Origin: CAZKTS01 sp964555735
Lineage (GTDB): Bacteria > Actinomycetota > Acidimicrobiia > IMCC26256 > PALSA-555
Direction: 5' to 3'
Assembly (NCBI GenBank): GCA_964555735.1
Contig: CAZKTS010000047.1
Coordinates: 1 to 13,063, forward strand
DNA: 13,063 nucleotides
This document shows, one piece after another, positions 8,601-13,063 of this stretch. Position 1 is the first letter of the stretch. Each line of letters starts with the position of its first letter. A program made the translations under genes and the position numbers. The notes beneath the pieces were generated by a model. The model did no database searches, was not told the DNA's origin, and worked only from the letters and a program-made list of their open reading frames with translations.

Positions 8601-10948
8601 TTCGGCTGCACGACCGTGATCGACGCGGGCGTCGACGTGCCACCACCCGGGACGGGGTTGGTCGCGGTCACCGACAGCGTGCCCGGCGCGACGAGGAGCG
8701 CCTGCGGGACGTCGAGCTCGAGCGACGTGCCCGAGAGGACGCGCGTCGTCACCATCATGCCGTTGACGGCGCAGCGCGTGTCGGGGACGAAGCCGGTGCC
8801 CGTCGCCTGCACGGTCGTCTGCGCCGAGCCGGCCGCGAGCTGCGACGGCGAGAGCGACGAGAGGACCGGCGTCGGGTTGCCCTCGAGGTGGAACGGCCCG
8901 GGGCTCTCTGCGATGCCGCCCGCGGTGGTCACCTGCAGGAGGCCCGTCTGCGCGCCCGGCGGCACCACCACCTCGACGGCGGTGTCGGTCCAGCGGACGA
9001 CGTTCGTGGCGACGGCGCCGGGGAACGTCACGGTGCTCGCGCCCTGCGTGGCGCCGAAGCCGGTGCCGACGAGCAGGACGTGCTGCCCGGGGGCGCCGTG
9101 GTCGGGCTCGACGCTCGCGACCGTGGCGGCCGCGGGTAGATCGGGCAGGATCTCGAAGCGGGCCGCGGCGCTCGTGCCGCCGCTCGGGTTCTCGACGCGC
9201 ACCTCGACGTTGCCGGGCGTGGCGAGCGAGCTCGCGGGGATCGCCGCGAAGAGCGCGTCGCACGTGACGAGGCGCGCCTCGAGGGTCGCGCCGCCGAAGT
9301 GGATTCGGCTCGACGGGAACAGGCCCGCGCCGAGCACCACGATCGGCTGCGCGCCCCCGCCCGCCTTGGCGGCAAACGGCTTGAGCGCGCTGATCGACGG
9401 CGAGGTCGGCCGGCTGTCGTGGAACTCGAGCAGCAGCATCTGGCCGGGCTGCGACGGGGCCACGCCGCGCGCCGGCGGAAGGCACGCGCCCACGCCCTGC
9501 GCGGTGATCTCGTCGCCCGGGGGCAGGAGCACGCCCGGCAGGCGCGCCTCGCCGCTCGAGGCGGTGCGGGCCGAGCAGTCGCCGAAGCAGGGCTCGACCG
9601 CGACGGGGACGCCGCGGATGGGCGTGCCGAGCGAGCTGATGGCGCGCACGAGGACGTCCACCGCGACGAGCGGCGTCTCGGTGTCGATGCGCAGATCGCC
9701 GACGTCGGTGTCGGCGGGCCCCTGCGTGCCGAGCTCCCCCGTGCGGCCCGCGAAGGTCATGCCGCCGCGCTGCAGGATGCCCTCGACGCGGAGCTGGCAC
9801 GCGAAGAGGTCCGGGATCTCGAAGCGCCCGTCGGCGCCGGTCATCACCGCGCCGCCCGGCACGGTGGACCACGACTTGGCCGACGTCGCGGCGTCCGCGG
9901 AGGCGGGCGCCTTGACGACGACGCTGACGTCGGGGAGCGGCAGGCCCGCCGCGTCGACCGCGCGACCCGTGACGGAGGTCCGCCGGCAGACCGGGATCTT
10001 GAGCGAGAAGCCGCGGATGCCCTTGCCGGGATCGGTCTTGATCTCCGTGTCGCCCGGGATCTGCGCGCCCCCGAGCAGGTTCTTGCCGCCGGACTTGCCG
10101 CGGAGCGGCACGACCTCGGCGTCGCCGCGGTCCTCGTTGCCGATGCGCGACAGGCCTCCGTGCACGTGATCGACGGACCAGATCTCGAGCCGGGTCCCGA
10201 GCGGGATGCCGCCTGCGTTCGGGAAGCTGACCGGCATCGGCATCGAGACCTCGAGGCCGCTCGGCTCGAACACGCCGACGACCGACGCGCCGTAGCCGTC
10301 GAGCGCGAAGGGCGTGCGATCGAACGGGATGCCCGTCAGCGAGAAGCCCGGCTCGCTGCCAGGCCCGCTCGGGATGCTGACGACGCCCTGACCGGCCGGG
10401 ATGTCGATGCGCAGGCCCGGCGTGCTCGAGCTCTCGACGGAGCTCTCGAAGGACGGGCCCATCATCTCGATCGCGCCCGACAGATCGAGCGGAGGCTGGA
10501 GCGGCGTGAGGTAGATCGGGCGGACCAGCGTGCGCTGCTCGTTCGGGCCGAGCGCGCCGTGGAGCTGCTCGACGATCTTGCTGTAGCGCTCCGCGCCGAC
10601 GAAGCCCTGGCCGTCGACGTCGATGACGCTCGTGCCCGGCGCGATCCCGCTGACCGCGAAGTCCGCCGCGGGCGCGATCGCCGACCCCATCGCCGAGCCG
10701 AGCCCGATGCCCACTCCGGGCAGCGGGTCGCCGTCGATGCTGAGCACGGTGCCGCGGAGCTGGGCCGGCATCCCGGCGTCGGGCATGCCGCCTGCGCCCC
10801 CATCGGGCCGCCTTCCCCCGTCGGGGCGAGCTCCCCCGGTGCCCCCGGCGCCCCCGACGTTCATGTCGGGGCCGTCGCCGCACCCGGCGAGCCCGAAGGC
10901 GAAAGCGAGGGAGAGCGAGGCGACCGCGAGGCAGTTGCGTGGGGTCAT
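2672..10948 (-). CDS. Giant surface lipoprotein with 20 IPT/TIG repeats, kelch-like repeats and a LecA-like C-terminal domain
   Basis: 2758 aa, probably a stalk-like adhesin or ligand-binding surface lipoprotein (inference). The ATG at 10948 gives a signal peptide with lipobox LAGC (Cys23). The frame is open a further 74 codons upstream, but that extension lacks signal features. GTG at 10960 is an alternative start; GGAG lies 11 nt upstream of the ATG. Order of parts: Gly/Asp-rich linker (24-61); carboxypeptidase-regulatory-like beta domains near 64-118, 325-395 and 427-490; 20 IPT/TIG repeats of about 89 aa (519 to about 2300), with classical features such as SLSPSS, NGTGF and VRNPAP; kelch-like segments (FGGETNVGG, FGGSNGS, IFGGINLGG) in about 2310-2610; and a Cys-containing beta domain (2611-2758) whose GALVGMV and YLSIDW...GGYNVQI pattern resembles the LecA galactophilic lectin. 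Cys321, 384, 454, 458, 489 and 563 are conserved in the downstream paralogue, suggesting disulfides and export. The fold assignments are by eye. Confidence 0.92.
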   Translation of the reverse strand: MTPRNCLAVASLSLAFAFGLAGCGDGPDMNVGGAGGTGGARPDGGRRPDGGAGGMPDAGMPAQLRGTVLSIDGDPLPGVGIGLGSAMGSAIAPAADFAVSGIAPGTSVIDVDGQGFVGAERYSKIVEQLHGALGPNEQRTLVRPIYLTPLQPPLDLSGAIEMMGPSFESSVESSSTPGLRIDIPAGQGVVSIPSGPGSEPGFSLTGIPFDRTPFALDGYGASVVGVFEPSGLEVSMPMPVSFPNAGGIPLGTRLEIWSVDHVHGGLSRIGNEDRGDAEVVPLRGKSGGKNLLGGAQIPGDTEIKTDPGKGIRGFSLKIPVCRRTSVTGRAVDAAGLPLPDVSVVVKAPASADAATSAKSWSTVPGGAVMTGADGRFEIPDLFACQLRVEGILQRGGMTFAGRTGELGTQGPADTDVGDLRIDTETPLVAVDVLVRAISSLGTPIRGVPVAVEPCFGDCSARTASSGEARLPGVLLPPGDEITAQGVGACLPPARGVAPSQPGQMLLLEFHDSRPTSPSISALKPFAAKAGGGAQPIVVLGAGLFPSSRIHFGGATLEARLVTCDALFAAIPASSLATPGNVEVRVENPSGGTSAAARFEILPDLPAAATVASVEPDHGAPGQHVLLVGTGFGATQGASTVTFPGAVATNVVRWTDTAVEVVVPPGAQTGLLQVTTAGGIAESPGPFHLEGNPTPVLSSLSPSQLAAGSAQTTVQATGTGFVPDTRCAVNGMMVTTRVLSGTSLELDVPQALLVAPGTLSVTATNPVPGGGTSTPASITVVQPNPRPVLTRLSPSSVMVGSPDLALTIDGSGFSASSMVQFGSAALPATLRSNTQLQVTVPAAQLATQGPKMVTVTNPMPGGGASNALTFSVGPPLPEIVSLSPASVPAGSAQVALTVTGRNFAQGATVRFGGVDLGGTFVSATQLQATIPATSLQTVAVLDVVVRQPGVGDSAPAPFTIGEPTPVVGSLQPSQIQVESPAFTLTVRGAGFVAAATVRAGATALQTTFVSATELQAQVPATLVATAGTLDITVANSAMNVSTPAVPLQVILPTPLISSLAPSSTATGSGTLQLIVNGSGFLTSSVVRWAGTPLATVFVNSTQLGATVPASLLVNAGFFDVTVANGASISAASPFNVQTPSPAISNLSPSQVTVGGGTFTLTVSGTGFLQGTSVVIVGGTSLPSTFISGGQLSVSVPASMIATAGTLSVVVSNGGLSSPAASLTVQNPAPVVTTLAPATANVGGAGFNLTITGSSFLAGAVVDFGATTGVTPTSQTATQLVVPVTTAMLGNVVGPLTVSVRNPSPAAGSGSASFTVAATAPTLTSIAPTSAPVGGAAFTLTANGGPFHTTSAVVWNGTPLATTFVSQAQVTAQVTAAQLATAGNAPVLVRNGAGLDSAAQTFAVQNPQATVTGFAPASSNVGAAAFTLSINGTGFVAGAVVDFGASTGLVPTTVTATQLQVPVTTAMLGTLPGNVSVTVRNPAPNGGNGTGSFPVNPGTPTLTSISPTTAVTGAAAFTLTASGTLFYSSSSIVFDGTPLTTTFVSATQLTASVPAAQVATARSLVVSVSNGAFGSSGTQAFTVQNPQPVVSSLSPSSNNVGAPDFTLSINGTGFVAGALVDFGAATGLVPTSITATQLQVAITTAMLGNSTGPIAITIRNPAPNAGNGTTSFNVTAGAPVLTSIAPANVLVGAGAFTLTANGSGYTTGSQIVWGGTPLTTTFVTQNQLTAGITAAQVAAAGNVTVLVRNGAGNDSGGQTFAVQNPQPTIATYSPASSNVGAAAFSLTINGTNFVSGVVVDFGGSTGVVPTTQTATQLVVPITTAMLGATPSTLTVTVRNPAPSAGNATGSYTVNPGTPTLTSIAPVSAAAGGGAFTLTANGTRFYSGSSVVFDGTSYAATGNDTQITASIPAAQLATARTVNVTVSNGAFGSSGARTFDVQNPATTVTALTPSSASVGASNFTITVDGTGFVSGAVVDLGSTALATTFVSSTRLTATVTTAAIGVVPGTPNITVRNPAPSAGNGTRAFTVNPGTPILTSISPNHIGVNSGATTITLTGSRFYSGTQVSFGAFGITPTVTNDTTMTAVVPAAQLTTARNVSVTVNNQTWGTSGAQTFAVENPAPTITSLSPASSSIVTQGFTLTINGTFVNPATVTFGGQAMTISSQSPTQIVASVDPAMVPDTGAIVVVTVTNPAPAAGAGSSSFTWYNAVPIITSLSPSRLAAAAGGDVTVTLDGSYFTRNSTVTVDGTTNLATTFVNATQLTALLPRSARISMQQLTVTNPQVSGLGGGTSGPAYFAWTGWDNRTQTAGGRVPPALVAPVVVNAFGYVNVLFGYITNSPALTLSETMYRYNIATATWDNPITLAGYGRWKSGYAFDEANQRIVVFGGETNVGGTSTATDQLLMIDSAGNVTVSTGNGPAAVSEPAFAYDAARKRSMYVTGGASTWFWNGVRWSGAYTPYSPSNTGMRLTCDSNAADCTAFGGSNGSTFVGTSYIYSNAGASFDWQAATLTPTPTGRQLGAYLTDPGPGTQLYHGGYTTTTTVVGELWDRLSGGWQQETTLTGGPAVRAWHGGTFASGDYGGVFAIFGGINLGGRTPTWTNELWLLEPDADWRCPVLRTSGQSQRITLNFSAVDLFNPQTGMVQWVNSGVTLSACHRYTIRVLNPTQTFATCERGSTLAGADGIPTNEPDCPVSMSRNGALVGMVFNGTPTGTGSNQFEPGVGPTTRINRNFGTLYLSIDWNAGGGTIPTGGYNVQIDY
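4586..7264 (-). repeat. Higher-order tandem repeat: five B+A pairs of IPT/TIG domains (repeats 9-18)
   Basis: Ten consecutive TIG repeats (residues 1229 to 2121, about 893 codons) alternate between two subtypes. Type B (9, 11, 13, 15, 17) carries FVAGAVVDFG, TTAMLG and VRNPAP. Type A (10, 12, 14, 16, 18) carries FTLTANG, GTPLTTTFV and VQNPQP. The pair length is about 180 aa (near 540 bp). A-type units 10 and 14 share NGAGxDS, while 12 and 16 share FYSxSS and NGAFGSSG (18 is a diverged relative), pointing to a four-domain superunit of about 1 kb (9-12 against 13-16). DNA similarity is still high: a 33-bp identical stretch occurs near 6111 and near 6650, within repeats 13 and 11. Confidence 0.85.
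8351..10948 (-). repeat. Tandem duplicated N-terminal module, copy matching 1-2595
   Basis: The first 866 codons of the complete lipoprotein correspond to the 865 codons of the left-edge gene. The anchor points 8351 to 1, 9394 to 1044 and 9984 to 1634 all sit at an offset of exactly 8350 bp; only the start codons differ (8353). A 38-bp block is identical between 9984-10021 and 1634-1671 (encoding most of GIRGFSLKIPVCR), and another of about 23 bp covers the GIPFDRTP segment. TIG repeats 1 to 4 match position for position, so duplication followed assembly of this part. Confidence 0.85.
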
Positions 10949-10986
10949 CAAACGAGCCACTCCATTCGTAAGCTGGCTGCCGGTCG

Positions 10987-11001
10987 GAACATCGTGTGTT
11001 C
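10987..11001. promoter_or_regulatory. Candidate operator, dyad GAACA-N5-TGTTC
   Basis: The sequence GAACATCGTGTGTTC has perfect 5-bp arms around a 5-bp centre, 39 to 53 bp upstream of the lipoprotein ATG at 10948. The form GAAC-N7-GTTC is that of a dimeric regulator site. It is not the direct-repeat GTTC-N7-GTTC LexA box of Alphaproteobacteria, so I do not name a regulator. Chance occurrence of such a short dyad cannot be excluded. Confidence 0.3.
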
Positions 11002-11052
11002 GCGCGTACTTCGCGAAGGATGCCGGCGCGCCATTCGGCGGCGGTTGAGCAT

Positions 11053-11079
11053 GATCCATGCCGCGGAGCGGCACGGATC
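11053..11079. terminator. Long hairpin without U-run, possible terminator after the TetR-diiron operon
   Basis: Two 12-nt arms (GATCCATGCCGC and GCGGCACGGATC on the plus strand) flank a GGA loop. Eleven of 12 positions pair, with one A-C mismatch at the sixth pair. It lies about 117 nt after the diiron gene stop and 105 nt before the lipoprotein start. Neither side has a T-tract, so it is not a textbook intrinsic terminator. It could be a U-less terminator, an mRNA 3' end stabiliser or an element in the leader of the lipoprotein transcript. Confidence 0.45.
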
Positions 11080-11195
11080 CGCCGACGTACTTACGAAGAG
11101 TTGGGTGCTGGCGCGGCCGGCGCGGGTCACGCCTGCGCAAGGTTTGCCTGACGAGGTGGCCACCGGACACGCCGGCTCTGCGTGGTGCCAGACGG

Positions 11196-12200
11196 TCAGG
11201 CGAGGAGGCGCTCGAGGCGGCGGGCGCCGCCCACGACCGCGCCGAGCGCGCGCCGGTGCCACTCGGGGAGCTCGGCGGCCGGCACGGTGGGGAACAGGAA
11301 GGCGTTCAGGCGCTTCTGCCCCGTGCGCGAGACGCGGAAGATGCCGCGCGTCCGGGCGTCGTCGGCCGCGCCCCGGCGGCCGCTGCCCTCGCGCATCCCC
11401 GCGAGCACGTCGTGCTGGAGCTGGAAGCCGTAGCGCTGCATCTCCTTCTGGTCCACGCCGAGGCACGCGAAGTCCTCGCGCATCGACATCCCGCCCAGCA
11501 TCGACAGCACGTTGACCTTGAGCTGGAAGAGGTAGAGGCGCGCCGCCTCGAGCTCGCTGAGCTCGGGGAGCACCGCCGGCAGCGCGAGCACGCCGAGGCC
11601 GACGTGGCGCGCCTCGTCGCGCTCGAAGTAGGGCAGGAGCTCCGTCAAGACCGGCTCGATGCGCGCCGCGGCGAGCTGCTTGAAGAGCGCGAGCGCCATG
11701 TTCTCGACGAGGAGCTGCATGCCGACGATCTTGTGGAGGAGGTTTTGCGTCTCGAGCACGTCGACGAGCAGACGCCGCGCGTAGCCGCCGAGCTTCGGCA
11801 GCGGCACGTCCGCCTGCCAGAGGTAGTCGCGCAGCACGTAGAAGTGCCGCGCCTCGTCGAAGGTCTGCGAGGTCGCGGCCATCTTGGCCGAGGGATCCTC
11901 GATGCGGAGCGCGATCTCCGCGCTGATCGACCACGCGGCGAGCTCGCCCCAGAGCAGCACCGCGCTCACCTTGCCGAGCGCCTCGCGCTGCGCCGCCGGC
12001 ACGCGCACGCCGCCGTGACGCTCGACCAGCTCGGCGAGGACCTTGCGGCCGTCCCACGCCTGCTCCTGCGACACGTGGTAGATGCGCGCGAGGCGGCGCG
12101 TGCGCTCCTCGGCCCGCGCGACGAGGTCGCGATCGCCGAGCTCGTACGGGGGAAAGGCGTCCCTGGCCCGGCGCGGGCGCAGCCACTCGCGTGCGTTCAT
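11196..12200 (-). CDS. Diiron-carboxylate (ferritin-like fold) protein, probable oxidoreductase
   Basis: 334 aa, mostly helical, with no signal peptide, so cytoplasmic. Two copies of E-X28-DEARH are visible: Glu86 with Glu116/His119, and Glu166 with Glu196/His199. This gives the six ligands of a four-helix-bundle diiron centre, as in acyl-ACP desaturases, bacterial multicomponent monooxygenases, R2-type proteins and AurF/CmlI N-oxygenases. Length fits AurF (about 336 aa), but the extra His ligand expected four residues before the last Glu is Phe192 here, so I do not call it AurF. Substrate unknown; it would activate O2 for oxidation, hydroxylation or desaturation. ATG12200 overlaps the TetR stop (ATGA) and has GGAGG 6 nt upstream, so translation is probably coupled. 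No reductase or ferredoxin gene is adjacent; electrons must come from elsewhere. Confidence 0.85.
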   Translation of the reverse strand: MNAREWLRPRRARDAFPPYELGDRDLVARAEERTRRLARIYHVSQEQAWDGRKVLAELVERHGGVRVPAAQREALGKVSAVLLWGELAAWSISAEIALRIEDPSAKMAATSQTFDEARHFYVLRDYLWQADVPLPKLGGYARRLLVDVLETQNLLHKIVGMQLLVENMALALFKQLAAARIEPVLTELLPYFERDEARHVGLGVLALPAVLPELSELEAARLYLFQLKVNVLSMLGGMSMREDFACLGVDQKEMQRYGFQLQHDVLAGMREGSGRRGAADDARTRGIFRVSRTGQKRLNAFLFPTVPAAELPEWHRRALGAVVGGARRLERLLA

Positions 12201-12889
12201 CGCTCACCTCCCACTCGATCCGACAGCAATCCCCGCGCGTGCATCGTGGCGGCCTCGAGCGCGAGCGCGTCGAGGTCGACCTCCGCGCTCGAGGTGAGGG
12301 CCCGCAGCGCCAGCTTCTCGACGCCGCCCACGACGAGCGTGGCGGCCGTGCGCGCGTCGCACGGGCGGACCAGGCCCGCGGCCTGCGACAGGACGAGGTC
12401 CCGCTCGACCAGCGCGATGAGGTGGTCCTCGATCTCCGCGAGGAGCGCGTCGATGCCGAGGTCGAGTCCGACCGCCTCGCGGAGGAGGATCCGCAGCGTG
12501 CGACGATCCTCGAACACCGCGCCGAGGATCCCGCGCAGGCGCGAGGCGCTCCACGCGATCACGTCGTCGACGCGCAGCCGCTCGGGCCGGGGCAGCGGCA
12601 GGCCGTCCTGGCGCTGCAGCTCCACCAGTCGGCGGACGCGATCGAGCGTCTCGCGCAGGATGGCCTCGAAGACGTCGCGCTTGTTCTGGAAGTAGACGTA
12701 GAGCGTGCCCCGGCCGATGCCGGCCTCCGCGCACAGGTGGCTCACGTTCGCCGCGTGGTAGCCGCGCTCGGAGAACACCTTCTTGGCGCACTCGAGGATC
12801 TGGCGCGCGCGGTCGTCGGCCTTGAGGTAGCTGCGCCGCCGTCGGCGGCGCGCGGGAAGAGCAACAGGGGTGGTCGAGACGTGTCTCAT
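12197..12889 (-). CDS. TetR-family transcriptional regulator
   Basis: 230 aa. A basic N-terminal arm with six consecutive Arg (14-19) precedes the TetR DNA-binding domain at about 27-78, which shows the family signature: ILECAKKVFSERGYHAANV, then the recognition-helix part AEAGIGRGTLYVYFQNK and VFEAIL. The remaining 150 residues are a helical ligand-binding/dimerisation domain too variable to predict a ligand. The stop overlaps the start of the diiron gene by 4 nt (ATGA), and its last codons carry that gene's Shine-Dalgarno, so the two are one operon. The ATG at 12889 has no good Shine-Dalgarno; a promoter using the TTGACA in the nearer operator would give an almost leaderless mRNA. Paired palindromes just upstream suggest autoregulation. 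The TetR call is firm; the target and inducer are unknown. Confidence 0.95.
   Translation of the reverse strand: MRHVSTTPVALPARRRRRRSYLKADDRARQILECAKKVFSERGYHAANVSHLCAEAGIGRGTLYVYFQNKRDVFEAILRETLDRVRRLVELQRQDGLPLPRPERLRVDDVIAWSASRLRGILGAVFEDRRTLRILLREAVGLDLGIDALLAEIEDHLIALVERDLVLSQAAGLVRPCDARTAATLVVGGVEKLALRALTSSAEVDLDALALEAATMHARGLLSDRVGGER
12207..12211 (-). promoter_or_regulatory. Ribosome binding site of the diiron gene, inside the end of the TetR gene
   Basis: GGAGG (minus strand) lies 6 nt before the ATG at 12200, within the final Gly-Gly codons of the TetR gene. With the ATGA stop/start overlap it indicates translational coupling. Confidence 0.8.
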
Positions 12890-12916
12890 TCGGCTGCGCT
12901 TTCAAGGTCCTGCAGA

Positions 12917-12934
12917 GAACTGATGTGTCAATTC
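12917..12934 (-). promoter_or_regulatory. Proximal TetR-type operator with TTGACA -35-like box reading to the tetR gene
   Basis: Plus strand GAACTGATGTGTCAATTC, an 18-bp imperfect palindrome (GAA.TGA....TCA.TTC), ends 28 bp before the TetR start codon. On the minus strand it contains TTGACA (12926-12931), a perfect -35 hexamer directed at the TetR gene. The -10 hexamer at 17-bp spacing would be ACCTTG, which is poor. Repressor binding here would block such a promoter. Size and placement are typical for TetR-family operators; binding is inferred. Confidence 0.65.
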
Positions 12935-12962
12935 TTGGATCCGAGAGGGGGTGGGGTCAAGA

Positions 12963-12980
12963 GAATTGACACGTCAGTTC
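12963..12980 (+). promoter_or_regulatory. Distal TetR-type operator, inverted copy, with outward TTGACA
   Basis: Plus strand GAATTGACACGTCAGTTC is the reverse complement of the proximal site with one difference; over 19 bp (12962-12980 against 12917-12935) the arms differ at a single base. This copy is the better palindrome (GAA.TGAC..GTCA.TTC). Its TTGACA (12966-12971) faces right, away from the TetR gene, suggesting a divergent promoter for a gene beyond the window. No good -10 follows at 16-18 bp (GCCTAG or CCTAGG). Site centres are 46 bp apart. Confidence 0.65.
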
Positions 12981-13015
12981 AAGGGTCAGCCTAGGGCCGA
13001 TGCCGGTCGGATAAT

Positions 13016-13028
13016 GACGGAATCCGTC
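13016..13028. other. Short palindrome GACGGA-A-TCCGTC directly after GATAAT
   Basis: Perfect 6-bp arms around one central base, immediately following GATAAT (13010-13015), which is one mismatch from the -10 consensus TATAAT. No TTGACA lies 16-18 bp upstream of that -10-like hexamer. It may be an operator of a divergent rightward promoter, or chance. No plus-strand reading frame starts between here and the edge: the ATGs near 13000 and 13014 run into stops within a few codons. Confidence 0.3.
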
Positions 13029-13040
13029 CGCTGACCACCT

Positions 13041-13063
13041 GGTCTTGGTCTTGGTCCTGGTCT
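13041..13063. repeat. Hexamer tandem repeat (GGTCTT)n running off the right edge
   Basis: Units GGTCTT, GGTCTT, GGTCCT and partial GGTCT give almost four copies at the window end. Read on the minus strand, one frame encodes alternating Asp-Gln ending in a TAG at about 12991, so it could be the tail of a minus-strand gene entering from the right. The other frames are open too, so coding is undecided. Confidence 0.6.

Larger units (their letters stand above)
10949..11195. other. Intergenic region upstream of the giant lipoprotein gene
   Basis: This 247-nt gap separates the diiron gene from the lipoprotein gene. I see no convincing sigma70-type -35/-10 pair on the minus strand. It contains a long hairpin (11053-11079), a dyad GAACA-N5-TGTTC (10987-11001), perfect 10-bp palindromes CTTCGCGAAG (11009-11018) and GGTGGCCACC (11155-11164), and two copies of a GTACTT..CGAAG element (11006-11018, 11087-11098). 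Much of it remains open in the lipoprotein frame, but the encoded residues look non-functional. It most likely holds the end of one transcription unit and the promoter of the next. Confidence 0.5.

Noticed and set aside
6384..10169. A 1261-codon open frame on the plus strand
   Set aside because: It mirrors the TIG repeats in the antisense frame (Val/Thr/Pro-rich with periodic repeats inherited from the sense strand). No plausible RBS or family signature.
10948..10965. Five-codon leader MEWLV whose TGA overlaps the lipoprotein ATG (TGATG)
   Set aside because: It is the end of a shadow frame with no Shine-Dalgarno of its own; the overlap is probably chance.
10987..11001. LexA/SOS box
   Set aside because: The site is an inverted GAAC-N7-GTTC, not the direct GTTC-N7-GTTC or the GAAC-N4-GTTC forms, and the gene has no DNA-repair role.
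10949..11170. 74-codon N-terminal extension of the giant lipoprotein (ATG at 11170)
   Set aside because: The extension is charged and low in hydrophobicity, passes through the intergenic hairpin, and would bury the signal peptide and lipobox. The ATG at 10948 gives a normal lipoprotein start.
11196..12200. Naming the diiron protein aurF, desA or paaA
   Set aside because: The ligand spacing does not match desaturases (about 32-38 residues), the extra AurF/CmlI His is missing, and no partner subunits of a phenylacetyl-CoA epoxidase are adjacent.
9299..12695. Several long plus-strand frames across the TetR and diiron genes
   Set aside because: Compositional shadows: Arg/Ala/Glu/Leu-rich translations opposite two genes with clear conserved motifs.

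Overview
The DNA is very GC-rich. Its proteins include lipoproteins with Gly/Asp-rich linkers followed by long strings of IPT/TIG domains. This combination suggests a Myxococcota (myxobacterial) chromosome, perhaps a Polyangiales-like lineage. That placement is inference from style, because no phylogenetic marker is present. All four recognisable genes lie on the minus strand and read from right to left. The long open frames on the plus strand are mirror images of these genes.

Right end to left end, in transcription order. (1) 12890-13063 is a regulatory region with two near-identical 18-bp imperfect palindromes in inverted orientation, each containing an outward-pointing TTGACA, plus a hexamer repeat running off the edge. 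(2) 12197-12889 encodes a TetR-family repressor. (3) 11196-12200 encodes a 334-aa diiron-carboxylate (ferritin-like) protein with two perfectly matched E-X28-DEARH motifs. Its start overlaps the repressor's stop (ATGA). (4) 10949-11195 is an intergenic region holding a strong hairpin and small palindromes. (5) 2672-10948 encodes a 2758-aa lipoprotein: lipobox, Gly-rich linker, three carboxypeptidase-regulatory-like beta domains, 20 IPT/TIG repeats, kelch-like repeats and a C-terminal beta domain resembling LecA. (6) 1-2595 is the first 865 residues of a second lipoprotein of the same architecture, cut by the left edge and starting 76 nt after the stop of the first.

The two lipoproteins are tandem paralogues. 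Their shared region lies at an almost constant offset of 8350 bp and contains tracts of identical DNA. Inside the complete one, TIG repeats 9-18 alternate between two subtypes (B/A), and the pairs themselves seem to have duplicated, so the stalk grew by stepwise internal duplication.

Working model (inference): the TetR protein controls its own operon, including the diiron enzyme, from the paired operators. The two giant lipoproteins form a separate unit that places long Ig-like stalks on the cell surface, carrying at least in one case a propeller and a possible lectin tip for adhesion. No functional link between the two units is visible beyond shared orientation.
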